Positions 42,303 to 52,366 of a stretch of DNA of 64,000 bases are shown here, piece after piece. The DNA comes from Symbiodinium microadriaticum. Lineage: Eukaryota > Sar > Dinophyceae > Suessiales > Symbiodiniaceae. The notes under the pieces are model-generated. The model made no database searches. It saw only the letters and a list, made by a program, of their open reading frames with translations, and was not told where the DNA came from. The DNA is taken from contig LSRX01000129.1 of NCBI GenBank assembly GCA_001939145.1, positions 237,393 to 301,392 of the forward strand, written 5' to 3'. The position numbers and the translations under genes were made by a program. Numbering within the stretch: the stretch's first letter is position 1; every line of letters starts with the position of its first letter.

Positions 42303-42640
42303 AGCCTAAACCCTAAACACCCCACAGCCCCAAAAGCCACAACCCTAACCCCTAAAACCCTAAATCCTAAAACCCTAAACCCTAACCTCTAAACCCTAAA
42401 CCCTAAAACCCTAAACCCTAAACCCTAAAACTCTAAACCCTAAACCCTAAACCCTAAAACCCTAACCCCAAAGCCCTAAACCCTAAAACCCTAAAACCCT
42501 AAACCCTAACCCCTAACCCCTAAACCCTAAAACCCCAAAGCCCTGAACCCTAAAACCCTAAACCCCTAAACCCTAAGCCCCAAAACCCTAAACCCCTAAA
42601 AACCCCTAAACCCTAAACCCTAACCCCAAAGCCCTGAACC
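42303..42640 (-). repeat. Longest telomere-like run (C strand), ~340 bp
   Basis: Near-continuous CCCTAAA heptamers with CCCTAAAA octamers and CCCCAAAG variants. It is the purest large block in the window. Variants are spread through the block, unlike a terminal telomere, where the distal end should be homogeneous. It is followed by unique DNA on both sides, so it is interstitial. Confidence 0.95.
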
Positions 42641-42727
42641 CGAACCCGTCGGCTCTCCTCGGGTACAGCGCAAGGCTCCGCGGGAGAGTTTGGTGGCCAC
42701 TTGCCTCCCTTGCCTGGCTTTTAAATG

Positions 42728-42812
42728 GGTATAGGGTTTAGGGTTTAGGGGTTTAGGGCTTAGGGCTTAGGGTTTTAGGGTTTAGGGTTTTAGGGTTTAG
42801 GGTTTAATGTTT
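42728..42812 (+). repeat. Telomere-like run (G strand)
   Basis: TTTAGGG and TTTTAGGG units facing the C-strand block at 42303-42640 across an 88 bp GC-rich unique segment. Confidence 0.92.
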
Positions 42813-43675
42813 AGGATAACCGATTGAAGCGGTGTTAGGGGTGCTCCGGGTTTTAACGGTTTTTGAAGGGTTGTTAAAGGGTTTTTATGGGCTTTATGGG
42901 TTTAGGGTTCCTTGACTTTAGATTGGAAGTAGGGCATTTAGGGCTCAGGGTTTTGGCATGTTTTAGTTTGAGGGCTCTGCTTCGGGGATTTGTAGGGCTT
43001 CTAGTAAGGGTGCAATGCTCTTTGTGGGCTGTAGGAGTAGACCTCACACTCTTGCCCACCCTAAACTCGACGTCGTAGGCACTAAACTAATTCTGACTCA
43101 GACCACTATCTATCTAAGGGAAATACTGTAAGCTATAAGGGCCGCACGGATAAGTTATGGTTTGAGGAATTGTTTGAGGCACATTCCTTAACTTCAGAGG
43201 TATTGGTCACTCTGGATGCAGGACCGCTTGGCTCGTTGCTGATGATCCGATGGAATAGCGCCGAAAGTCACAGTCACTGAATTTCCACGCAAGAACTAGG
43301 TGCTGTGTTCGGGATCTGGGAACGTCCCGCGCCCAAATCCTAAATTAAACCCTAAACCCTAAATCCTAAATCGTGGGTTTGCCAGAAGTTACCGTTCCAA
43401 AAGACCTGGCAAAGGCGACGAGTATATTCAAGCACCCATACCCGAAATCTTGATGATTGACGCTTTTCCACCCAAAGGGTTTCAGAGGACTTCGCAGGGC
43501 TTCCAAAAAAGTTCGGTGCGAAAGGCATGAGACGTAACAGTTCTAGGTTTGGGGTTGAGGGTGTGAGGTGAATAACCCACGGGCTACTTGTGCTTCACGC
43601 GTTATTTCAGTATTCCCTCAACCCAGAACCTGCAACATGAAACCGAGGAGCCCGAACAGACCTAACGGACCCAAT
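42813..43675. other. Mosaic unique sequence
   Basis: G-strand words at 42895-42960, C-strand words at 43345-43375. No gene is recognised. Confidence 0.45.
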
Positions 43676-43760
43676 GCCTAAACCCCAAACCCTAAACTCT
43701 AAACCCTAAAACCCTAAATCCTAACCCCAAAGCCCTGAACCCCTTAATCCCTAAACCTAA
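43676..43760 (-). repeat. Telomere-like run (C strand)
   Basis: CCCTAAA variants, including CCCTAAAA and AATCCTAACC. Confidence 0.85.
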
Positions 43761-44299
43761 TGGACCTAATGGATACCTTTAAAGGAATCCTTCAAGCCAG
43801 GGTTTGAGGGTGTAGGCTGTCGGGGGATCAAGGCGATTGGGCCTTTCGACTTCGGGCGGGGCTTTGGGTTTAGGGCCGAGGGCATTGGGGTTTAGGGGCT
43901 TTGGTTTGAGGTTTACCTGAACCCACCAGAACCTGCTATTTTGTAGGGTCCCTATACACCCAATATTAGGGTTCATTAAAAAGCCCTACAAAAAAGTGCG
44001 CTTTGGTAAGTGAAGGTACGGCTCAGGTTTAGGGAACGGATTGCGCAATGGCTTACGAGTGCTCGGGCTGTTGAAGAGGAGGCTGTTTTCTTCAAGCTGT
44101 CTCTACAAAGCAACCGTACCTCAAGGAGGGTTTAGGGTTTGGGGTTTAGGGTTAGTGCTCTCACTCACCTATCTGGGCTTTCGGCTAGCCTCAGGGTTCA
44201 AGGCTGTACAAGGTGCACACACTTTATGCAGAAGCAACCGAATGCACAACACGGTGAACGGCTGAAGGCTTAGCGATCGGGCTCGTCTAGAAGCTGTGT

Positions 44300-44380
44300 G
44301 TAGATGTATGTAGATAGATAAGAATATAGATAGATAGATAGTTAGATAGATAGATAGATAGATAGGTAGATAGGTAGATC
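44300..44380. repeat. GATA microsatellite
   Basis: About 15 GATA units with GGTA variants. Confidence 0.95.
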
Positions 44381-44795
44381 TTATGCTTTTGGGCTAGATC
44401 ACACCATCCATCCTGATTTCTTGTCGAAACATGCATCCAACACACGGTATCCAAGTTCTCAAGATACAAAACCTCGGGTCAAAAGCAGCCACCTGATTTC
44501 CCAGCCGATTTCCTTGCCAACGCCTGATTCAAACGAAGTCTTTCTGAGCAGTGAGCTCTTTGCGGAATGTAAATGCTGCTGTAGATGTCTATAGTATAAC
44601 AACGTATAACATATTACAGTATGGAATGGAATGGTATGGTATAATTCTCAGGAGGTTGCAAGGTTCAGGGTTTCAATTTGGTGCTGATCTGGGCTTAGTT
44701 GACATGTCCTCTGTCGGGTCTTGAGTCAAGATCATACATGTTTCTGCCTGGTGAAGCTAGGACCTGGGCCAGTAACTCCTTTATCGATGCTTTCT

Positions 44796-44899
44796 TACGG
44801 TTGATGGTATCAATCCTGCATTACCTTGAGGACCCTAAACTATGGGAATTATGGTATGTTCCTTATTATGGGCAATGCAGGACTTATATCAGCAACCGT
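44796..44899. mobile_element. Fold-back element, family B (copy 3)
   Basis: Left end TACGGTTGATGGTATCAATC, right end GGACTTATATCAGCAACCGT. The interior CATTACCTTGAGGACCCTAA, ACTATGGGAATTATGGTATG matches copies 1 and 4 closely. Confidence 0.87.
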
Positions 44900-44996
44900 G
44901 TCTGTGGATAAAATTCCCGTCGCGAAGCAAAAGGCTCAAAGACAACAGCGACGCTATGGTCTCCCTGAGGCTCCTCGTGCCAACGACGGGGAAGTT

Positions 44997-45096
44997 TAGG
45001 AGTTTGGAGTTTAGGGTTTTAGGGTTTAGGGCTGTTAGGGGTTTAGGGGGTTAGGGCTTTTAGGAGTTTGGAGTTTAGGGTTTTAGGGTTTAGGGT
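44997..45096 (+). repeat. Telomere-like run with 64 bp direct repeat
   Basis: The 35 bp word starting TAGGAGTTTGGAGTTTAGGG occurs at 44997 and 45061 with no visible mismatch, separated by diverged heptamers. Confidence 0.92.
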
Positions 45097-45099
45097 TCT

Positions 45100-45925
45100 A
45101 TCTGCTTTTAGGCCTTGTGGAACTGTAGCTACGGATCTGGGTGTGGATATGAGCTGCAGGCATGGCACATGCGATTCGCCGGTGTCTTAGCAATAGAAAC
45201 TGGAAGTCAACTTCTAAGCAATTCCGATTTACGAACTAGCTTGCAAGGCCACATAACTCAAAGCCACGGGTCGAAAGGACAAGAGCGTGACAAGTTGTAG
45301 TTGCGAGCAACTGAAAACTTGGATAAGGGGCCAAGCACCACCTCATCAGATGATCCTGGCGAAGTGTGGCGAACGACACTACATTGTGTCAGTCCTGGTG
45401 CAGGACATCTAGTGTCAAGCCGCTTGTCGTGGCGTCCAGAAAGCCATGGAGGTCCTCGGTAACGCCTGTGGGCCAGCTCTCGAGGAACGGAGGCCCGCTC
45501 GACAAACTCAGATATCAAGTCCGCCAGCTGCGGTCGACATGCATTGCTCTCTATGTGGGCCGAGGCAGCCAGCCAGCTTAACTGAGAATGGCCACTAGCA
45601 ACATGTCGTTTCAGAAAGCCCCGGGTCCATTGTCAGCGGACGGTGAACTGGCTCCTAAGAAGTGAAGCCGGCGTTTGCAGTCGATGTGGCTCAAAAGCTT
45701 GAACTGACACGCTCACCACTTGCTGTAGCTGCAGCAGGCAGTCTGCGCCTGCGCGTGGGAGCCCAATTGCCGATGGCATTTCCAACCTAACTGACACACC
45801 AGAAGATTTGAACATCGCCAAGTAAATAATCGACTGCCCCCATTGACAACCTCGCGCTGCCAATAAGAAGCCCTTAACCTCAAAGCCGAGACCATGTAAG
45901 GCCTGACCCGCAGCCCTTAAACCCA
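45100..45925. other. Heptamer-free block of ~800 bp, unrecognised
   Basis: One of the longest stretches without telomere-like words. Open frames include 45258-45518 on the - strand (86 codons), 45366-45581 on the + strand and 45633-45926 on the - strand (97 codons). Composition looks protein-like in several frames at once, so none can be chosen. I looked for retroelement RNase H and integrase motifs and found none. Confidence 0.3.
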
Positions 45926-46070
45926 AACCTTTAGGCCTCCTGATCTCAACACTAAACCCCGATGCTCTAAACCTCGAGCCCTAAACACCAAAGCCTAAAC
46001 CCGGAACCTTGAACCCCCAAACCGAAACCCCACGAAAACCCCAAACCCCCGAAACTTAAGCCCTAAATCG
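45926..46070 (-). repeat. Degenerate telomere-like run (C strand)
   Basis: AAACCCC, CCCTAAA and ACCCCAAA words with high divergence. Confidence 0.75.
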
Positions 46071-46643
46071 TCGCAACTAGTCTCACACCCTCAACCCTGA
46101 CCTCGTAGGGCTACAGCCCCATTCCGAAACTTACGAACCCCTTAGTTTGAGGATAGTAAGAGTGCAATAACTTAACCATACAGGCAGTAACTTACCCGAT
46201 TCCGAAGCCTAAACTCGCAAGCCTTATAAGCCCTCATCCCAACCTCTAAGCCTCACCATTGCGAGACTGCACCCCTAACCCTAAACCCTAAACCCCTAAA
46301 CTACCCCTGGGCCCTACCCCGCAAAACCTGACACCCGGAACTCCGTCTCTGGATTGCCGCACCCAGAGCGCCAGAGACCAAAAGAGCGAAGGACAGCGGT
46401 GGCAGACCTTTGGGTGGCTCAAACTCTGAACCCTTAAGCGGCTTTTGAAGGCGACTGGGGCACTCTTAGGGCCTTCAGTTCTTAGGAGCTTCCGTGGTGA
46501 AAACGGGAAAACTTCTCCATACGATGATCCTTCTTAGTAATTGTTAGTATGACTAATATTGCTCTTGTTGCAATAAGAGTTTAATAGAAGAAGTTCCTGC
46601 TCATCATCGTTCTCGGCCTTCCGTAGACAAAAAGTGAATATGA

Positions 46644-46973
46644 ATGATGCCCTTCTTTGTAAGAAGTGAGAATTTCAAGGTGTTCAGCATCAGTCTTTTG
46701 GGAAAGCCGGGAGGTTTCTTTTCGGGGTATTGGGCCAATCAAGATGGTGTGTGTGGTGCCATCAGGAGCCTAAAGGAACCCATATTGGGCACTTCCTGGA
46801 TGAAAATCCGGGACCCAAGCATTGGAACCCAAGAACTCTTCCCTGTTTCAGATGGCCAGATAGATCCTTGAAACACGTTGGTGACAGGAATTAATTCCGA
46901 ATCAGCCATCCGCACTGTGGGCCAGGACGCGGAACTGCCAGCTGTTGATAAAACAACTACGGTTCGTCCTTAG
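46644..46973 (+). pseudogene. Possible coding remnant with one in-frame TGA
   Basis: From an ATG at 46644 the + strand frame reads 75 protein-like residues (Gly, Ser and Ile rich, few repeats) to a TGA at 46869-46871. The same frame then stays open for 33 more codons to a TAG at about 46973. The block lacks telomere-like words. No domain is recognised. It could be a gene fragment interrupted by a stop, an exon read wrongly, or chance. Confidence 0.2.
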
Positions 46974-47238
46974 CCACCGTGTGTCACCAGGACAATCTTC
47001 TGCACCGCTGTGTGCTGGAAAACCCTAAACCCTTAAACCCTTAAACCTATAAATTAGCCTAAACCCTGAGCTCTACACTCAAAACCCATGGCCCAAACCC
47101 CAAACGCAGTAAACCCTGCACCCTACATCCTAAACTCACTAACCTCTACCCTGAGTCCTAGAAACTGCGCCTATTCAGTCGAGCCACGCTTCTCCCAGAG
47201 CCATCGCTTCACAGTGAGGGTTTCAGCTGTTTAAGCTT

Positions 47239-47343
47239 TACCTGAAAAGGCAAGTAGCCCAAAATAACAGACTACCATACCCTAAAATAGCCCATAATTG
47301 GCTCAAAGTAGCCCCTAAATACAGACTGCTGGCTTTCCAGGTA
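47239..47343. mobile_element. Single-copy fold-back element
   Basis: TACCTGAAAAGGCAAGTAG at the left mirrors CTGCTGGCTTTCCAGGTA at the right with a few mismatches; the interior has AAATAGCCCATAATTGGC. Size and TAC...GTA ends match the other families, but I see no second copy here. Confidence 0.65.
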
Positions 47344-47454
47344 GGGTGTCATGTGGAGCAGCCGAAGCCCATCACCCTTGGAGCTCGAAGCAGGGTTTAG
47401 GAACAAAATGCAGAGCTGGCTAATCTTCACCAAGCCCTTACACGCCCTAAGCCC

Positions 47455-47660
47455 TAAGAGCCCCAGATATCGACCCTCGACCCCTGAACCCCTGAACCCC
47501 CTGCACCCCCCTAAGCCCCCTAAACCCCCAAAGCCCCCTAAGCCTCCTAAACCCCAACACCCTACGAAGTAGTCCCAGCACCCTTAAACCCCCTAAAGGC
47601 CCTAAACCCTAAACCCCCAAGAGGGAAGATACTACGAAGTAGTCCCAGCACCCTTGAGGC
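47455..47660 (-). repeat. C-rich telomere-like run with 24 bp direct repeat
   Basis: CCCCTAAG/CCCCCAAAG words. CTACGAAGTAGTCCCAGCAC plus CCTT occurs at 47562 and 47632 (70 bp apart). The repeat includes the palindrome CTACGAAGTAG, which is nearly perfect. Confidence 0.85.
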
Positions 47661-47719
47661 CATGACCACTTCCGCCGAAGGGACGCTGGCAGGTCGGCGT
47701 CGCGTCCCGGCTTTGCCTT

Positions 47720-47825
47720 ATAAGGCTTTAGGGCTCTGAGGGCTTAGAGTCTAGGGCTTTAGGGCTTTGGGGCTTTGGGGTCTATAGGGCTTAGAGTCTA
47801 GGGTTTTGGGCTTTGGGGTTTCGGG
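47720..47825 (+). repeat. Telomere-like run (G strand)
   Basis: Diverged GGGCTTTAGGGC units; TTAGAGTCTAGGG(C/T)TTT occurs at 47744 and 47790. Confidence 0.85.
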
Positions 47826-48359
47826 AGCTTATGGATTCGGGAATTGACTTGCAAACCATCGGAATCGCCTCAAGTGTTCGGGTCGCCCCTATACTGCGCG
47901 TGGTGCAACGCAAAATCCTCAAACGTAAGCACCGAGTTTAACACCCTAAGCCCTAAGGCCTTAAGCCCTTAACCCGACAGGGCAACCCCGAAATCAACAC
48001 CAGGAGCCGTAAACTTAAGCTTAAAACTCCCTCCCGCTTCCAAACAGACTGCAAAACCTCAAACCTGCAAACCCTAAACCCTCCGGACCCCCAAGCCTCA
48101 AGCCCTAAACCCAACCTAGATCCGAAGGCGAAGTAAAGCACGGCTGCGGGCTCGGAGTTCTATATAAGTTCATGTCCCAGACTTTAAATACCCTGCCAGA
48201 GGGTTGATGGGTTCCTTGAAGGGTTTTCAGTGGTACAGAGACTTATGAGATTTCTGCAGGCCTTCTTAAGTGCTCCAAGTTTATTGAGCTGTGGTAGTGC
48301 TGAGCCATGGGCAAGAGCTGAAGGAGGGTACGGCCAATTTTGTGCTTTGCCCCTAAGCT

Positions 48360-48532
48360 CTGAACCCTAAACCTGAACCCTAAACCCTAAACCTTAAACC
48401 CTAAACCCCAACCCTGAACCCTAAACCCTAAACCCTAAAACCTAAACCCTAAACCCTAAAACCTAAACCCTAAACCCTAAAACCTAAACCCTAAACCCTA
48501 AAACCCTAAAACCCTAAACCCTAAACCCCCTA
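48360..48532 (-). repeat. Telomere-like run with 20 bp unit (C strand)
   Basis: CCCTAAACCCTAAAACCTAA is repeated several times between 48418 and 48500, flanked by plain heptamers. Confidence 0.95.
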
Positions 48533-48744
48533 AAACCGTATCCTGGCTTCAGTCCACCGAGATTTTTGAGCACTGAACAGCCCAAGCTCTGAACCACCAA
48601 ACCCACCCCTAAGCCCCTTCATATGCTCGGTTTAGGAATTGGGTTTTTTTTAAAGTGCACTGACCCTTTCACTCCGCAGATGCAAAGAGATGAGGCCTAC
48701 CAATGGTTGGCATGCACTCTGCCAGACGATCGGAACTTACATAA

Positions 48745-48790
48745 AAGTTTAGGGTTTAGGGTTTAGGGGTTTGGGGTTTAGGGCTTCCGA
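48745..48790 (+). repeat. Short telomere-like run (G strand)
   Basis: About five TTTAGGG units. Confidence 0.88.
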
Positions 48791-48954
48791 GTATCAAGCC
48801 AGAAACTTTCAACTTTTGAAAGGACCGGAGAGCAGGTCTTGCCCCAACCCACCGTAGCCTACGTGATTTTCTCGGGTCCCGGTAATCTCTATATGGAGGC
48901 AGGTCTTACAAACAAGGAGCTTCGAGGAGGTGACAGTAGACGTGGCATGACAGC

Positions 48955-49257
48955 ATGGGGTTTGAGATCAGGATGATGTCGTGGAGGCACTTGCATTTTG
49001 TACTTGGTGGTGCCTTGTTTTCTGCATCACCCCATGCGCTGCACGCATGTTCGGGGTTGCAGGATTTCACGCTCGACGTCGATTTGCTCTATGCTCAAGG
49101 CCTGGATGGAATAAGACTCCCGTTACCGCAGAAATTGTGTTTTTTTCCAGCTGCGTCTTTCGCACACGACGATACGAAACCACCAGCGCGGGCCGCTTTC
49201 CGGAATAGTGAACCGGTGCTGCGAATCACCAGTGAAGGTGAAGTTGACACCCTCTGA
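48955..49257 (+). CDS. Possible short secreted-type ORF or exon (unrecognised)
   Basis: The 100-codon frame from ATG 48955 (or ATG at 48973 or 48976) to TGA at 49255-49257 is free of telomere-like and simple repeats. The N terminus after Met-Met-Ser-Trp-Arg has a hydrophobic stretch (Phe-Val-Leu-Gly-Gly-Ala-Leu-Phe) followed by small residues and a Cys, which resembles a signal peptide. The rest is mixed and ends Ser-Glu-Gly-Glu-Val-Asp-Thr-Leu. A shorter + strand frame overlaps. I recognise no family, and no upstream or downstream exon is evident. A random open frame of this length is quite possible. Confidence 0.25.
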   Translation: MGFEIRMMSWRHLHFVLGGALFSASPHALHACSGLQDFTLDVDLLYAQGLDGIRLPLPQKLCFFPAASFAHDDTKPPARAAFRNSEPVLRITSEGEVDTL

Positions 49258-49309
49258 AAACTTCAGAGTTCATGTGCGACTTCGCCTCCCGCACTTGCAA
49301 CCAGTAGCA

Positions 49310-49345
49310 CTAAACCCTAAACCCTAAACCCCTAAACCCTAAATT
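49310..49345 (-). repeat. Short telomere-like run (C strand)
   Basis: About five CCCTAAA units. Confidence 0.88.
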
Positions 49346-49659
49346 TGAAACTATACAGGGTCGTCAGAGGCAGGGCAGGGCAGGGCAAAAGGTTCAGGGC
49401 CCGGGTTGTAAACTCTAGAGACTAGACCTTCAACCCTCAACCCTCAAACGCACGGATCGCCTTGTGAAAGCCCTCTCTTACCGTTCTGAACAACCTCAGA
49501 GCCTAAATTTAAACACTCCTGGGTTTACAAGCCCTTCCACACCCTATGATACCCTAAATACCTTTACCCTGTTAAACCCTAGTAAGCCTCGGAGTTCCCA
49601 CACCGGCTTACTTGGAACACGCTGGTTTTTCGGGTACACTGCTCAAGATACACAGGGTT

Positions 49660-49772
49660 TAGGGGTTTGGGGGTTTATGGGTGTAGAGTGTAGGGATTTG
49701 AGGGTTTAGGGTCTATAGAGCTTAGGGATTTGAGGGTTTAGGGTTTAGAGTTTAGGGAGTTGAGGGTCTAGG
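49660..49772 (+). repeat. Telomere-like run (G strand)
   Basis: GGGATTTGAGGGTTTAGGGT occurs at 49693 and again at 49724, with other heptamer variants. Confidence 0.88.
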
Positions 49773-49878
49773 GGCCGACAACCGTAGACGAGACGAGCAC
49801 CCGCAGGTCACAGCCCAAAATTGCGGCTTGAGGTGCCGAGAGCTTGGGCAAAGGCCCACATCCTGGGATCGTCCAGGA

Positions 49879-49973
49879 TACCCATAGGCCCCTAAGTAGC
49901 TCCCTTTTTGTGGTTTAGATTTAGAACCCCATAAGATAAGCTCAAAAAGGAACTACTTAGGGGCCTATGGATA
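49879..49973. mobile_element. Fold-back element, family E (copy 2)
   Basis: TACCCATAGGCCCCTAAGTA at the left, CTACTTAGGGGCCTATGGAT at the right. The arms match 14133-14228 closely, while the centre (GTGGTTTAGATTTAGAACCC) differs. Confidence 0.88.
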
Positions 49974-49994
49974 ACGGCTGTATGGCTCAGGTAT

Positions 49995-50105
49995 TTGGGC
50001 CCAAACCCCTGAAACCTACACCCTAAACCCCTGAAAACTAAACCCTACACCCCTGAAACCTAACCCTATAAACCCCCGAAGCCTAAACCCTAAACCCCCA
50101 AGACT
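49995..50105 (-). repeat. Degenerate telomere-like run (C strand)
   Basis: CCCCTGAAACCTA units repeat about three times, with CCCTAAA variants. Confidence 0.82.
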
Positions 50106-50270
50106 CGAGAGCCCATACAACAAGCACCAGGATCCGCGGAGCACCCGGAACCGATATCCTAGTTATCCTATTAGGGCTAGGGCTTAGCCCTAAGGAGGCA
50201 GGTGATTCTGTCGGGTTAGTTTTAGGGTAACATCAATAGGGGTACGTAACCCTAAAACCTTCCCTAAACC

Positions 50271-50375
50271 ATCTATCTATCTATCTATCTATCTGTCTAT
50301 CCATGTAATCTAATCTAATCTAATCTAACCTAACCTAACCTAATCTAATCTAATCTAATCTAATCTAATCCTATC

Positions 50376-50426
<51 letters not shown>

Positions 50427-50430
50427 ATAT
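50271..50430. repeat. Compound microsatellite: ATCT tetramer around TCTAA pentamer
   Basis: ATCT units, then about eleven TCTAA/CCTAA pentamers (50311-50369), then ATCT units again. The pentamer sits symmetrically inside the tetramer array. Confidence 0.95.
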
Positions 50431-51313
50431 AAAGCCCACGAAGGCTCCCGATCCTCAAAACCAGAGAAGCCCTAGATCGAGCCCCAGAGCCTGGTAGAAA
50501 CACTCTTGAAGAACTGCAGAACCTGAACACTGGAAGGCACCTCAACCGTTTAGGGCTTATAGGGTTTTGGCTTGGGGCTTATAAGGTTTAGGATTTAGGG
50601 TTTGCAAACAGTGTGCGCGGCGGATGCGCCCTTTTTTACGTACTTTTGGAATGGGCGAGCACCCAATTATCGCGCGGTTGCGTCAGCATGTACTCCCGCC
50701 TCAACCACCCCAACTATTCTCAACTAGAGTTTAGGCCGGTTTAGGGTTCACCCCCCAAACCCACCTCAACGGGGGCTTTCTTGCTCTCTGCTTCCTTTCG
50801 CAGTTCGACACATAAACAACCAGTTCTGACAGCCCACAGCTGAGAAGGATTGGTGTCGGGTCGTGCGTCCTCGCGGCCTGTGCCGGCCGCTCGAATACAA
50901 ACCAGGGTTTCCAACAAACAATCCGGCCCTCGCACCCTATCAGGGTCGCTCGAAGTGTAATCACCTATCCTCGCAGGGAGAGTCGCCCCCCTTCTAAGAC
51001 CGGTGTGTAGCCTGGGGCCGGCTACCCTCAAACGGCTTCGACCCAGCAGGTTTCCCTGCAATTTGCTAACCTGGGTCCCAGACCCCCCAAAATGGTGGGG
51101 AGGCCAGAAAATTTGGGAAATTTGTCACGCCCCGTTTTGGGGTTTCGGGCTTAGGGTTTGGGGTTTAGGGTTTAGGGTAGCCCAAACCCTGAACTCCAAA
51201 TCATAACACCAGGCCCTGAACCCTCAAAGGTCGGGTGTCTCTGGCAGAGACCACAACGGGAGGCGGTCGAGCATCTGACGAGGGCCTTTAGGCTTCTTGC
51301 AAACAGTAGGAGC
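50431..51313. other. Mostly unique sequence
   Basis: G-strand words at 50550-50610 and 51140-51175. The heptamer-free part (50640-51060) is open on the - strand for about 100 codons (50741-51061) and in other frames, unrecognised. Confidence 0.38.
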
Positions 51314-51418
51314 TACTGTTGATGATATAAATCCTGCATGACCTTAAGGACCCTAAACTATGGGAATTATGGTATATTTCTTATTATGGGTAATGCAAGA
51401 TTTATATCATCAACCGTA
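51314..51418. mobile_element. Fold-back element, family B (copy 4)
   Basis: The best-preserved copy. TACTGTTGATGATATAAATC, CTGCAT is mirrored by ATGCAAGATTTATATCATCA, ACCGTA. The interior reads ACCTTAAGGACCCTAAACTA, TGGGAATTATGGTATATTTC. Confidence 0.9.
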
Positions 51419-51420
51419 GA

Positions 51421-51530
51421 ATTAAGGGGACCCTTGGGGATTTGGACCCTCTCGAAAATGGTACCTTTCAAGAGAGCCAAAAAGCAGGGTTTAAGAAGGG
51501 CCCCCTTTTAAGGGGTCTCCGAAATCCTAC
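51421..51530 (+). mobile_element. Dispersed element, family I (copy 2)
   Basis: GGACCCTTGGGGATTTGGAC, CCTCTCG...AAGAGAGCC...GGGGTCTCC. It abuts the family B copy and matches 21599-21715. Confidence 0.62.
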
Positions 51531-51563
51531 CTAAGAAAAACCAAGGCTTTGGGGCTGCTGGGT

Positions 51564-51670
51564 CTCTGGGTCCATGTACCCCAAAAAGTATATCCTTGGG
51601 CCCCAAAGTACCCAAACAGGGACTACTTCAAGGCCAACGTCTATACTATTTGGGCACATGGACCCTTAGT
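51564..51670. mobile_element. Fold-back element, family D (copy 2)
   Basis: CTCTGGGTCCATGTACCCCA at the left, TTTGGGCACATGGACCCTTA at the right. The nested centre CAAAGTACCCAAACAGGGAC has lost part of the inner palindrome seen in copy 1. Confidence 0.85.
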
Positions 51671-52009
51671 GATACTCAGGGTCTGGGGTGCCCTTGTTAC
51701 ATTGCTCTTTCACAGGAGCCTGACACTTAACTCCCACTAGAAGGTAGGCAAACGTAGTTTTTGGAGAGTCTTGCCACGAAAAAGCAGAAACTAACAACAA
51801 CAGGCACCCAACAGCCTATGCTGGTGATCCCTTTCAAAAGAAACCCATTGGCAAAAACAATCTTAAAGTAAAGGAAACCTTCTAACGAAAGCACGCCGAC
51901 AACTCCCAGCGGCTAGGCAACCAACCGCATATGGGGGCCTTCATACTGGCAATAAGGTTTCCAAAAGTCTCCTTCAAAAAGCGTCTGCAAGGCCTACTAT
52001 AAGGGATCA

Positions 52010-52090
52010 GTAGAGGGCCCAAATAGTTGGAATGGGCTCTGGGGTATGTTATGGTGAGAACTAGGTTAAGGAACCCTCAGGAACAAATAT
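52010..52090 (+). mobile_element. Dispersed element, family G (copy 7, decayed)
   Basis: GGGCCCAAATAGTTGGAATG, GGCTCTGGGGTATGTTATGG, then AGGAACCCTCAGG. It follows the word order of 35941-36020 but with many changes. Confidence 0.45.
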
Positions 52091-52116
52091 TTGTATTGAT
52101 TCAGTTCAGAGGCAAT

Positions 52117-52215
52117 TCAGGCCCCTGTACTGCTTGTTTGGGCCTTAAAGTAGTCCTAGATAGGTACTTTGGGGCCAAAGTATATGCTACTTGGGTACAT
52201 GGACTCCCAAGGGTT
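52117..52215. mobile_element. Fold-back element, family D (copy 3)
   Basis: The right half (TAGGTACTTTGGGGCCAAAG, TATGCTACTTGGGTACATGG) is well preserved. The left arm is decayed (GGCCCCTGTACTGCTTGTTT). Confidence 0.75.
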
Positions 52216-52338
52216 GCTATAGGGTTCTATAGGGCTCCGAAGAGTTCTGTAGGTCCAAGGAGTCCCTAGAGGCGGATGAAGGTTTCGGGTTTTGGGACTC
52301 AGGGGATGGGGTTTTCATGTCTCAATGCTTTAAGTGCC

Positions 52339-52366
52339 TTCTTTTTTTTTGTTGGGGGGGGGGGGT
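52339..52366. repeat. Adjacent poly-T and poly-G tracts
   Basis: A run of about 10 T, a GTT break, then a run of about 11 G. Confidence 0.9.

Noticed and set aside
42303-42640. A true chromosome end
   Set aside because: The run is interstitial, full of variant units, and followed by unique DNA and opposite-orientation repeats on both sides.
45100-45925. Retroelement RNase H or integrase fragment
   Set aside because: I looked for the usual acidic catalytic pattern and copia/gypsy end motifs in the likely frames and found none.
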